From assembly GCA_041484525.1 (NCBI GenBank), contig JBGPHT010000139.1, forward strand, positions 1-19,907: DNA of 19,907 nucleotides, written 5' to 3'. This document shows, piece by piece, positions 7,164 through 15,200 of the stretch. This stretch comes from JBGPHT01 sp041484525. Lineage in GTDB: Bacteria > Acidobacteriota > Terriglobia > Bryobacterales > Bryobacteraceae. The notes under the pieces are model-generated. The model made no database searches. It was not told the origin of the DNA and saw nothing but the letters and a program-made list of their open reading frames with translations. Position 1 is the stretch's first letter. The number at the start of each line of letters is the position of its first letter. The position numbers were made by a program, and so were the translations under genes.

Positions 7164-9619
7164 ATCCCCAGTCGCGCACGGCGCGCCAACTCGTCCAGTG
7201 TCTGGTTCGTACGCGGCTGATAATCTTTCAGCGGCAGTATCCGCTCATGAATGGCGTCCAGCAGCCAGGCCGGTTGCGGGAAGAAGAGCGCTTCCAACTC
7301 CGCCGCCGGGGTGATCCAGTTGCGAGAGCCGATGACCACGGGCGGGCCGTCCAGATCGTCGAAGCAAAGTTGCGTGAGGTTCGCTGCCACAGTGTGCATG
7401 ATGGAGCCGCGCTCGACCGCGTCCGTCGCCAGCAACACCTTGCCGGTTTTGCGGACAGATGCCACCAGCGGCGCGTAGTTGAGCGGCACGGCGGAGCGTA
7501 GGTCGACCACCTCCGCCGAGAGCCCGAAGCGCGATTGCAACTCATCGGCGGCGGCGATGGCGGTATAGAGCGCCGGTCCGAGTGTCACGATGGTCACGTC
7601 GCTGCCGCTTCGTTTGACAGAGGGCTCGCCCAAATCGATCTCGTAGTAGCCCTCGGGTACGCCGTCCTCGACGAACATCTCACCGTAGTCGTAGACCTTC
7701 TGGCTTTCGAAAAAGATGACGGGATCGGTGCCGGCGAGGGCCGCGTTCATCATTCCCTTGGCATCGAACGGGGTGACCGGATAGACGATCTTCAGCCCGG
7801 GGACGTGGTGCACCAGCGCCGTCCAATCCTGAGAATGCTGCGCCCCGTACTTGGCGCCGACCGAGATGCGGAGGACGACGGGCATAGTGAGCTGGCCAGC
7901 CGACATGGCTTGCCATTTGGAAAGCTGGTTGAAAATCTCGTCGCCCGCCCGGCCCATGAAATCCGCGTACATCAACTCGGCTACCACGCGGCCACCCTCG
8001 AGCGCGTAGCCCACGGCGGCGCCGACGATGGCGGCTTCGGAAATAGAAGAGTTGAACAGGCGGTGGTACGGGAGTGCCTCCGTGAGGCCGCGATAGACAG
8101 CGAAGGCGCCGCCCCAGTCGCGATTCTCTTCGCCGAATGCGATCATCGTGGGATCGATGGAGAAGCGGTGGAGCATGGCCTCGAAGATGGCGTCGCGGAC
8201 GTTGTACGCCTTCATCTTCGGCACCGGTTTGCCTTCGTGCGTGGGCGTGCGGATCTTGCCGCGGATCTGCTGCACACGAGGATTTTCGGCGAGGTCGTGG
8301 AGGAACTCGGGCGCGCGGTCGTCGAACTTTTCGACTCGTTGATTGCTGAACATGACGGAGCCGACCAGCTCCGAGTCAACGGGCACGCGCGGGCTGGCGT
8401 CGAGGTCGACAGCCAACTGGAACATGTCGAAGATGGCGGCTTCGACGCTTGCCCTGGCGGCATCGAGGGCGTCTTCCGTCACCACTTTGCTCTCGATGAG
8501 TTTGTGCCGGAAGGCGCGAATGGAATCGGCTTGCTGCCAGCGCTCGATCTCTTCCTTCGAACGGTAGCTCGAGGCATCGGAGGGCGAATGGCCGCTGATG
8601 CGGTACGTGACGGTGTCGAGCAGCACTGGCCCGCGGCCTTCGGCGAGCACTTGCTTCTTGCGGCGGAAGGCGTCGATGACGGGCAAAGGGTCGTATCCGT
8701 TCACGCGCTCGGCATGCATCTGGTCGGGATTGACGCCGGCTCCCACGCGCGCGATGTGCCCGACGCCCATGGTCTCGCCGATGGGCTGCCCACCCATGCC
8801 GTAAAAATTATTCATGCAGTTGAAAATGATAGGCAGGCCGCCGCCCAGCGACTCGTCCCAGAGTTTGCGGTACTGGTCCATGGCGGAAAACGTGATGCCT
8901 TCCCACACGGGACCGCAGCCGAAAGAGGCATCGCCGATGTTGGCGACCACGATTCCGGGCTTGCGATTGACGCGCTTGAATAGAGCGGCTCCGGGGGCGA
9001 CGGATCCGGAACCGCCCACGATCGCGTTGTTTGGATAGATGCCGAAAGGCGCGAAGAACGCGTGCATGGAGCCGCCCAGGCCGCGGTTGAATCCGGTTTC
9101 GCGCGCGAAGATTTCGCTGTAGGCGCCGTAGATGAAGAAGCGCAGCGCCAGTCCCTTCACGTTCCCCTGGTAGCCCTTTTCCACGGGGCGGAGAAGCGCA
9201 CCGTCGCGGTAGGACTGCATGATGCCGGTGAGTTGCGCGTCGCTCATTTGCCGGATGGCGGAAAATCCCTTGGCCAGAATTTCCCCGTGGCTGCGATGCG
9301 AACCGAAGATGTGGTCTTCGGGCGCGAGCGAGAATGCCATGCCGACGGCGGCGGCTTCCTGCCCGATGGAGAGGTGCGCCGGGCCGGCGTGATTGTACGC
9401 CACTCCCTTATAGGACCCTTTTGTCTTGATCTCGTTGAGAACCGTTTCGAACTCGCGGATCGCGCACATGTCCTGCCAGATACTCAGGAAGTCATCGGGG
9501 GAGTAGGCGGCGAGCTCCTCCTGGATGGACTTGCGATAGGCATTCACGGGAATGCTGGAGAAGTCGATGGTCTCGCTGGCAAAGACCTTTTCGGGTTCGA
9601 TGAGAATGGATTTGGGCAT
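7160..9619 (-). CDS. 2-oxoacid dehydrogenase E1, fused alpha and beta subunits
   Basis: 819 residues joining two chains that are usually separate. Residues about 40-430 are E1 alpha: the thiamine-diphosphate motif starts as GDA at 229-231 and ends in CMNN at 268-271, and SGHSPSD (342-348) matches the active-site loop. Residues about 468-800 are E1 beta: GEEN with the presumed cofactor-activating glutamate at 496-499, YADF at 551-554, QHSQDW at 594-599 and the C-terminal transketolase-like domain. It decarboxylates a 2-oxo acid and passes the acyl group to lipoyl-E2. The family includes pyruvate, branched-chain and acetoin dehydrogenases, and I cannot choose among them. A good AGGAG (9629-9633) lies 9 nt before the ATG. 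It is the last gene of the transaldolase-E2-E1 operon, 26 bp after E2. No E3 gene is in the window, so dihydrolipoamide dehydrogenase must come from elsewhere. Confidence 0.92.
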   Translation of the reverse strand: MPKSILIEPEKVFASETIDFSSIPVNAYRKSIQEELAAYSPDDFLSIWQDMCAIREFETVLNEIKTKGSYKGVAYNHAGPAHLSIGQEAAAVGMAFSLAPEDHIFGSHRSHGEILAKGFSAIRQMSDAQLTGIMQSYRDGALLRPVEKGYQGNVKGLALRFFIYGAYSEIFARETGFNRGLGGSMHAFFAPFGIYPNNAIVGGSGSVAPGAALFKRVNRKPGIVVANIGDASFGCGPVWEGITFSAMDQYRKLWDESLGGGLPIIFNCMNNFYGMGGQPIGETMGVGHIARVGAGVNPDQMHAERVNGYDPLPVIDAFRRKKQVLAEGRGPVLLDTVTYRISGHSPSDASSYRSKEEIERWQQADSIRAFRHKLIESKVVTEDALDAARASVEAAIFDMFQLAVDLDASPRVPVDSELVGSVMFSNQRVEKFDDRAPEFLHDLAENPRVQQIRGKIRTPTHEGKPVPKMKAYNVRDAIFEAMLHRFSIDPTMIAFGEENRDWGGAFAVYRGLTEALPYHRLFNSSISEAAIVGAAVGYALEGGRVVAELMYADFMGRAGDEIFNQLSKWQAMSAGQLTMPVVLRISVGAKYGAQHSQDWTALVHHVPGLKIVYPVTPFDAKGMMNAALAGTDPVIFFESQKVYDYGEMFVEDGVPEGYYEIDLGEPSVKRSGSDVTIVTLGPALYTAIAAADELQSRFGLSAEVVDLRSAVPLNYAPLVASVRKTGKVLLATDAVERGSIMHTVAANLTQLCFDDLDGPPVVIGSRNWITPAAELEALFFPQPAWLLDAIHERILPLKDYQPRTNQTLDELARRARLGI

Positions 9620-9645
9620 TCCGGGTGGCTCCTAGTGGGTGCGCA

Positions 9646-10809
9646 TCAGAGCGGGCATAGCGATTCCACGGTTTCGATTCTGTCTCGGAGGACTTGCAGG
9701 AAGCGGGCGCCGGGCGCGCCGTCGATCGCCTGGTGGTCGCAGGTGAGCGAGAGTCCGATGGCATCGACGAAGGCGACTTGACCGTGGCGGCGCACCGGCT
9801 TCAGTTGGATGGCGCCGACCCCGAGAATCGCGACCTGCGGCGGGTTCAGAAGCGGCGTGAAAGACTCGATACCGAGGTTGCCCAGGTTGCTGATGGTGAA
9901 GGTGGCGCCGGTCAGGTCATCGGGGGATATGTTCCCCGCGACAGCCTGGGCAGCGAGTTCCTTCGCGCGCAGGGCGAGCTCGTCGATGGCCAGCAGATGG
10001 GCGTTGCGGATGACGGGAACCAGCAGGCCGCGGGGCGTGTCGCAGGCGAACCCCATGTGGACGTCCGAATGCTCGTGGATCTGGCCGTCGATGTATACGG
10101 CGTTGAGGGACGGGACGTCGAGCAGCGCGTCGATGGCGCAATAGGTGACCAGATCGTTGATGTTGATGGCGGTCAGGCTGGGCGTGGTCTTGATGCGTGC
10201 GCGCAGCGCGAGGAGGCCGGTGGCGTCCGCCGAGGTGTGAAGCGTGTACTGCGCAGTGGAGGACAACGACTCGCGCATGCGCCGGGCGATGCGGTCGCGG
10301 ATGTTGGAGGCGCGGGCGGGCTTCGGCGGGGCGGCGGTGTGGAGTCGGCGGAGGTCGGATTCGAGGACGCGGCCGTTGGGGCCGGAGCCGGTGACGGCGC
10401 GGGCGTCCAAGTTGTGCTCCGCGGCAAAGCGCCGCGCTCGGGGGGAAAGGTTCGTGGTCGCGGGACGGGGCTTTTCGGCGGGGGGCATTTCGGGGACAGG
10501 CAACGAAATTCCGCGCGAAGGCGGCGCGGAAGTTTCGGAGCCTGTCCCCGAAATGCGGTTCACGGTTTCGCCGGGGGCGCCGACTACGAAGAGAGTAGTG
10601 AAGACGGGGACCAGCGCGCCTTCGTCGAAGTAGGTCTCGAGCAAGGTTCCGTCAACAGGGGCGGTGAGTTCGAAGGTGGCTTTGTCGGTCTCGATCTCGG
10701 CAACCAGGTCGCCGGCGGTGACGGCATCGCCCTTGTGCTTTACCCACCGGCTGATCAGGCATTCTTCTACCGTGTTGCCGAGTTTCGGAACCTCGACCGG
10801 AGTGGCCAT
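9646..10809 (-). CDS. dihydrolipoamide acyltransferase (E2)
   Basis: 387 residues with full E2 architecture. A single lipoyl domain (about 3-78) carries the lipoylated lysine Lys43 in ETDKATFEL. A Pro/Ser-rich linker (about 80-118) follows, then a peripheral subunit-binding domain (about 120-153, LSPRARRFAAEHNL...GRVLESDL), and a catalytic domain from about 170 with the HxxxDG active site as DHQAIDG near the C-terminus. It transfers the acyl group from E1 to CoA and forms the core of the complex. The ATG directly follows the transaldolase stop with no gap, and GGAG 12 nt upstream is a weak ribosome site, so coupling is likely. Part of the linker (residues about 85-109) is encoded by a 72-bp palindromic repeat. 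Confidence 0.93.
   Translation of the reverse strand: MATPVEVPKLGNTVEECLISRWVKHKGDAVTAGDLVAEIETDKATFELTAPVDGTLLETYFDEGALVPVFTTLFVVGAPGETVNRISGTGSETSAPPSRGISLPVPEMPPAEKPRPATTNLSPRARRFAAEHNLDARAVTGSGPNGRVLESDLRRLHTAAPPKPARASNIRDRIARRMRESLSSTAQYTLHTSADATGLLALRARIKTTPSLTAININDLVTYCAIDALLDVPSLNAVYIDGQIHEHSDVHMGFACDTPRGLLVPVIRNAHLLAIDELALRAKELAAQAVAGNISPDDLTGATFTISNLGNLGIESFTPLLNPPQVAILGVGAIQLKPVRRHGQVAFVDAIGLSLTCDHQAIDGAPGARFLQVLRDRIETVESLCPL
10485..10556. repeat. REP-like 72-bp palindrome inside the E2 gene
   Basis: GCATTTCGGGGACAGG (10485-10500) is exactly complementary to CCTGTCCCCGAAATGC (10541-10556). The inner parts continue the pairing with two mismatches and one bulge, down to TTCCGCGC (10509-10516) against GCGCGGAA (10524-10531) and a 7-nt loop. 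The whole is 24 codons long with no stop in the E2 frame and falls in the flexible linker. GGGGACAGG/CCTGTCCCC palindromes resemble dispersed REP elements known in several phyla. Only this copy is in the window, so dispersal is an inference. Confidence 0.75.
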
Positions 10810-11841
10810 CTAACGGAAGCTCTCCATCAACTTCCACCCCACTTCGCAGAACTGGCTGAGCGTTCGCTGGGTAGGGCCGAAGCCGACGAATTCGCTCGGG
10901 GCCATGCCGTCCGGCTCGTAAGCGCGCACGAACTCGGGCATCCGGCGAAGGCGGTCGAGCACATCGGCGGCCACCGGATTCTGGATGCGCTCTTCGTGCG
11001 GATAGTCCTGCGAGACAAAGGGACCCTGCCACGCCGGATGAATCGACATCACGAGGTCGGCGCCGGCCAGTTCGGTGAGATGGTAGTAGCCACGCAGGGC
11101 TGCGACCAGTAGGACCGCGTCATAGCCACGGTCCTTGTAGATCGCGTAGGCGCGCTTGGTAACGGCCAAGCCGGCTTGGCGGATATCGGACTCGTCGACG
11201 CCGGCCTGATTGTCGTGCTCGACTTCGCGGAGGTAATCGTCCAGGCGGCCGATCATGATCACGGCGAAGCACTTCCCGGGCTCGACCCCCTTTTCGCGCG
11301 CACGGCGGATTCCGGCGCGGTGCCGCTCCGCGATCGCAACCACCTGCGGCACTGTGAAGCTGACGGTGGCCGTGACCGTGATGCCCTCGGCGACACAGTC
11401 CTCGAGCACGTCGAGGCCGGCGGCGGTCGCGGGCAGCTTGACGGCGATGTTGGGCGCCCACGCGTGGAAGCGTTTCGCCATCGGGTACATGCAGTCGCGA
11501 TCGCCGGCGCGCACCGGGTTGACCTGGGAGCAGACAAAGCCCGAGCGTCCCCCGGCGGCCTCGAATTGGGGCAGCAGTTTCCGGGCCGCATGCGTCACGG
11601 GAATGTGCATCAGGGCTTCGGCTTTTTGCTCGGGCGGCAGATTGCGCGCGAGCACGTCGTCGATATCCGGGGCCCACAGCGTGCGGCCGGTCTTCAGGGC
11701 CGCGATCGAGAGGAAAGGATTAGTAGTGACGCCCACGGCGCCGCGTTCCAGTCCGAGGTCCAGCTCGGCGGCTTCGGCGGAGTCATGCCACCATTTGGTG
11801 GGCGTGTTTTCGATGACCCAGTTGAGGTAGGTTTGGCTCAC
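10810..11841 (-). CDS. tal: transaldolase-family enzyme
   Basis: 343 residues from the preferred start. It shows the TIM-barrel transaldolase signature: GVTTNPFLS at about 37-45, the Schiff-base lysine (about Lys135) in AVKLPAT, then TVTATVSFTVPQ, IMIGRLDDYL and the late AGADLVMSIHP strand. Classical transaldolases have SPFVGR where this protein has MIGRLDD, so it is a divergent branch and the aldol donor may not be sedoheptulose-7-phosphate. Transaldolases move a dihydroxyacetone unit between sugar phosphates in the cytoplasm. Start: GTG at 11841 has GAGGA 7 nt upstream (11849-11853), and the protein then begins with SQTYLNWVIENTP. A TTG at 11937 would add 32 residues from promoter-operator DNA. 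It is the first gene of the operon with E2 and E1, and its stop abuts the E2 ATG. Confidence 0.87.
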   Translation of the reverse strand: MSQTYLNWVIENTPTKWWHDSAEAAELDLGLERGAVGVTTNPFLSIAALKTGRTLWAPDIDDVLARNLPPEQKAEALMHIPVTHAARKLLPQFEAAGGRSGFVCSQVNPVRAGDRDCMYPMAKRFHAWAPNIAVKLPATAAGLDVLEDCVAEGITVTATVSFTVPQVVAIAERHRAGIRRAREKGVEPGKCFAVIMIGRLDDYLREVEHDNQAGVDESDIRQAGLAVTKRAYAIYKDRGYDAVLLVAALRGYYHLTELAGADLVMSIHPAWQGPFVSQDYPHEERIQNPVAADVLDRLRRMPEFVRAYEPDGMAPSEFVGFGPTQRTLSQFCEVGWKLMESFR

Positions 11842-11930
11842 GATCGTGTCCTCAGTATAGTGCAGGAGCCGGTGGCTTTTCGTATCCGCGAAATTCCAGT
11901 CTAACTGGTCCTTGCCCGGCGCCAACGCGC

Positions 11931-11960
11931 GGCGCAATACCGTTGCGTATGGCGCAATGC
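11931..11960. promoter_or_regulatory. operator-like palindrome, transaldolase side
   Basis: TTGCG-TATGG-CGCAA (11943-11957) is a perfect 5-bp-arm dyad with N5 centre. A further half-site, GGCGCAATAC at 11931-11940, lies next to it. The centre (11950) is 62 bp from the first base of the -35 box of the leftward promoter, just downstream of the predicted transcription start. This is a typical place for repression. Confidence 0.6.
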
Positions 11961-11982
11961 GGCCTGCATGCGCGCGAACGGA

Positions 11983-12012
11983 ATGCTATCAAGCAGTTGA
12001 AGGGAAAGTCAA
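11983..12012 (-). promoter_or_regulatory. predicted promoter of the transaldolase-E2-E1 operon
   Basis: On the minus strand TTGACT (12012-12007) is followed after 18 bp by TAGCAT (11988-11983), in the context TGATAGCAT. The start of transcription would be near 11976, leaving a leader of about 135 nt. It mirrors the receptor promoter in sequence and in distance to the palindrome. Confidence 0.55.
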
Positions 12013-12100
12013 GCGGCGGGCGGCCTGCCTGGTTTTCTCACGTTCTACGCGGCGTGAATGTGCCGATAACGAGTTCACACGTTAGCGTTACAGAATTTTC

Positions 12101-12129
12101 TTGACTTCGCACGAATCGCCTGATAATAT
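12101..12129 (+). promoter_or_regulatory. predicted promoter of the TonB-dependent receptor gene
   Basis: TTGACT (12101-12106), a 17-bp spacer, then TAATAT (12124-12129) in the context TGATAATATG. This is a strong sigma-70-type match. The transcription start would be near 12136, giving a leader of about 98 nt that contains the palindrome. Confidence 0.65.
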
Positions 12130-12151
12130 GCCGTTCGCAGTCACGCAGGCC

Positions 12152-12172
12152 GTATTGCGCCATACGCAATAC
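12152..12172. promoter_or_regulatory. operator-like palindrome, receptor side
   Basis: GTATTGCG-CCATA-CGCAATAC is a perfect 8-bp-arm dyad with a 5-bp centre. Its centre (12162) is 61 bp from the first base of the receptor -35 box. The same core is present, inverted, beside the transaldolase promoter. It can bind a dimeric regulator as DNA and could also fold as a hairpin near the 5' end of the receptor mRNA. The IclR protein encoded at 16018-16806 is the best local candidate to bind it. Confidence 0.65.
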
Positions 12173-12233
12173 CCATGTTTGCTCGTGGGAGTGGGGAGTG
12201 AGTGAGTAAGGGGATTATTTAGAGGAGACCACC

Positions 12234-15200
12234 ATGAAGAAGGTATTGGTTTTTCTTGTGCTTGTGGTACTGCTGGCCGCGGTCGTGTCCGCGCAGCAAG
12301 GTTCCACAGGTACCATCGCCGGTACTGTGTCCGATCCGAGCGGCCAATCTATTCCTGGCGCGAAGGTCAAGCTGCGATTCGAACTCAATGGGGAAGAGCG
12401 CTCGGAGGTCACAAACGAATCGGGCGACTTCTTCTTCGGGGCGCTGACGCCCGGAGTCTATACAGTCCGCGTTGATGCAGCGGGATTCCGGCCGCTCGAG
12501 CAGAAAGGCAACGTACTCGCGGCTGCCACCCGTCTGGCTTTGGGCAAACTGCAACTCGAAGTCGGGAGTGTGACGGAGTCGGTTCTCGTCACGTCGCAAG
12601 GCGCGGCGGTGGCGACCACGACATCGGCACAAGCGGCAACGATCGACAGCAAACAGATGGACCTGATTGCGGTCAAGGGCCGCGATCCGATGTCCGTGTT
12701 CAAGACGCTGCCCGGCGTTCAGATCCTGGCCGATCAGGATACGTGGGGCGGCAGTTTTCAGTCGACGGTCCCGACTTTCCAGGGCCGCGGCGGCAACACG
12801 GTTTATACCGATGGGGTGAACGGCGGTGACGGCGGCGGCGGCGGTAATTTCAGCGGCATCACCAGCATCGACGCCATCGCCGAAGTCAACGTTCAGGCGA
12901 ATTCCTACACGGCCGAGTATGGCTTCAAAGGCGGCGCGCAGGTCAACATGGTCACCAAGCACGGCGGCCAGGACTTTCATGGCACCGCGGCGTATTACAA
13001 GCGCCATGAGGAATTCAACGCGCAGAATTTCTTCAACAACAAGACGCTGGTAAACGGAGCCGCAACTCCGAAACCCCGCTACCGGTATTCGGACATTGCC
13101 GCCACCATCGGCGGACCGGTGCCGGTAAGAATCCCGATTCTCAACAAGGACAAGAAGAGCTTCAACTTCTTCTACTCGGTGGAAGACATGCGGCTGAAGG
13201 ATGTCAACATCCTCCGCCAATACACCATGCCCACGGCGCTCGAACGGGCTGGGAATTTCTCCCAGACGCGAACCGGCGGGACGGCGACAGGGGCATTGGT
13301 CGTCGTGAAGGATCCGCTGACCGGCGTCGCGTTCCCGGACAACATCATCCCCGCTAACCGGGCGAACCCGCTCAGTGTGGCCCTGATGAACATCTTCCCG
13401 CTGCCGAACGTGTCGGCGTCGGGCTACAACTTCGTAAGCCAGGAGCCGAGCATCGACCATCCGCGGCGGGCACAGTTAATGCGTTTCGATCTGCGGCCCA
13501 CCGACAAGGACACGATCAGCATCAAGTACCAGAACTGGTTTACCAAGAGCGCGGGTTGGGAAGTGGCGGGCCGTTCCTCGCCTTGGGGCCTGGTGCGCCA
13601 GCGGTATGATTTCACCGCCGATCAGGGCAAGCTGGATTGGACCAGAATCATCACGCCGCACCTGATCGACGAAGCTTCGATCGGCATCTTTTACAGCACC
13701 GAGGTCGGACCGCCCGAGGATCCTCTGGCATTGGCGAGCATCCAGAAAGCGTATGACCGGAATGCCGCGCTGGGCGACTGCGCGCCCCCCAAGTCCTGCC
13801 CGGCAAGCGGCTCCCTGAAACCGGGCGGGGTTCTCGCCGGTCTGAAACAGATCGCTCCCGGAAACAACCCGCTGGGCCTCATCCCGAAAGTGACTCTGGG
13901 CACGCTGCAAAACAATAGCCAGGCGGTTCCGGATATGAGCTACGACGGCCGCTGGCCGATTGACGGCGCCGACAGCTCGTTTCCGATCAGCGATAACGTC
14001 ACTTATACGCACGGCGCACACATCTTCAAGGCCGGCGTCTCGCGCGTCTACGAGCGTTTCGGCCAAGCCCGCTCGAGCACCTTTGGGGGCCTCTTCGATT
14101 TCTCGAACGACGCGGCCGACCCTTCGGGCGCCGGCTTCGCGTTTGCCAACATGTTCACCGGCCACGTCACCAGCTACACCGAGTCGATGGGCCGCGTGGG
14201 CGACAACCGCCGGCAGTACACATGGTCCTGGTTCGTGCAGGACACCTGGAAACTTCGCCGCAATTTGACGGTAGACATCGGACTACGCATGTACAAGTGG
14301 GCCCCCGCACTGCAAGGCGGCGGAGAAGCTTCGGCATTCACTTTCTCCCGTTTCGATCCCAAGTGGGGAGGCAAGCCTCCGGTGCTGTATCAACCGGCTT
14401 GCCCGGGTGGGAATCCCTGCACGGGCACGGCGCGCAAGGCGCTCAATCCAGTCACGGGCGAGGTTCTGCCGTCTTCCTTTATCGGACTGATGGTGCCCGG
14501 GACCGGCTATAGCTGCGGCCCGATCACGCCGAAGACCCCGTGCGCGATCAACGGTATCGTGAATCAAGAGGACCCGACCTACACGGATATCGGACACGGC
14601 TTCAACAACCAGCTCCCGCTGCAATACGATCCGCGCTTCGGTCTGGCATGGGATCCGTTCAGCAACGGCAAGATGGCGGTCCGCCTGGGATTCGGCGCAT
14701 TCCATGACGGCGAGGGTGGCAGCAACGTCCAGGGCGGCGGTCCGGCATTCAACTTCACGCAGGTCATCCGCTACACCGACATGAATTCGTACTTCCTCGG
14801 GGTCGGTCCCACCAGTGTGGCTAACGTCAGCGGTTTCTGGCTGAACGGGCAGAATCGGCCGGTGACGTACAACTACAATATCGGCATCCAGAAGGATATC
14901 GGCTTCCACACCGTGTTCGATGTGGCTTATGTCGGCAGCAACACGCATCACAACACGCAGAGCTGGGACTTCAATCAGCTTCCGGCCGGAGTCCGATTCC
15001 TGGCGTCCAGCCGCGATCTGACCACCGCTGCGACGACCGCGAATCCGACTCCCGCGCTGCCGGACAATTTCCTCCGGCCCATCGCTGGCTACGGTAGCAT
15101 CAGCATCACCGGGCCGGGCACGACCTCCCGGTATGACTCGCTGCAGGTGTCGGCCAACCGCCGGTTCGCCAACGGGCTTCAGTTCTCAGCAGCCTATACC

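Noticed and set aside
7535..8983. 482-codon plus-strand open frame opposite the E1 gene
   Set aside because: It is antisense to well-conserved E1 motifs and has low-complexity Asp/Gly/Val/His composition without any recognisable domain, so it is a shadow of the E1 codon pattern.
9694..11112. 472-codon plus-strand open frame across E2 and transaldolase
   Set aside because: It spans two real genes on the other strand, with a Gly/Ala/Asp-rich translation and no motif or ribosome site.
11842..11937. N-terminal extension of the transaldolase from TTG at 11937
   Set aside because: It would begin inside the operator half-site, lacks a ribosome site and adds residues unlike the family, whereas GTG at 11841 has GAGGA at the right distance.
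12175..12201. Eight-codon open frame (MFARGSGE) in the receptor leader
   Set aside because: No ribosome site and no regulatory codon pattern such as repeated rare or cognate amino-acid codons; probably chance.
12219..13460. 413-codon minus-strand open frame opposite the receptor N-terminus
   Set aside because: Antisense to the signal peptide and plug region of a clear receptor gene; no motif seen.
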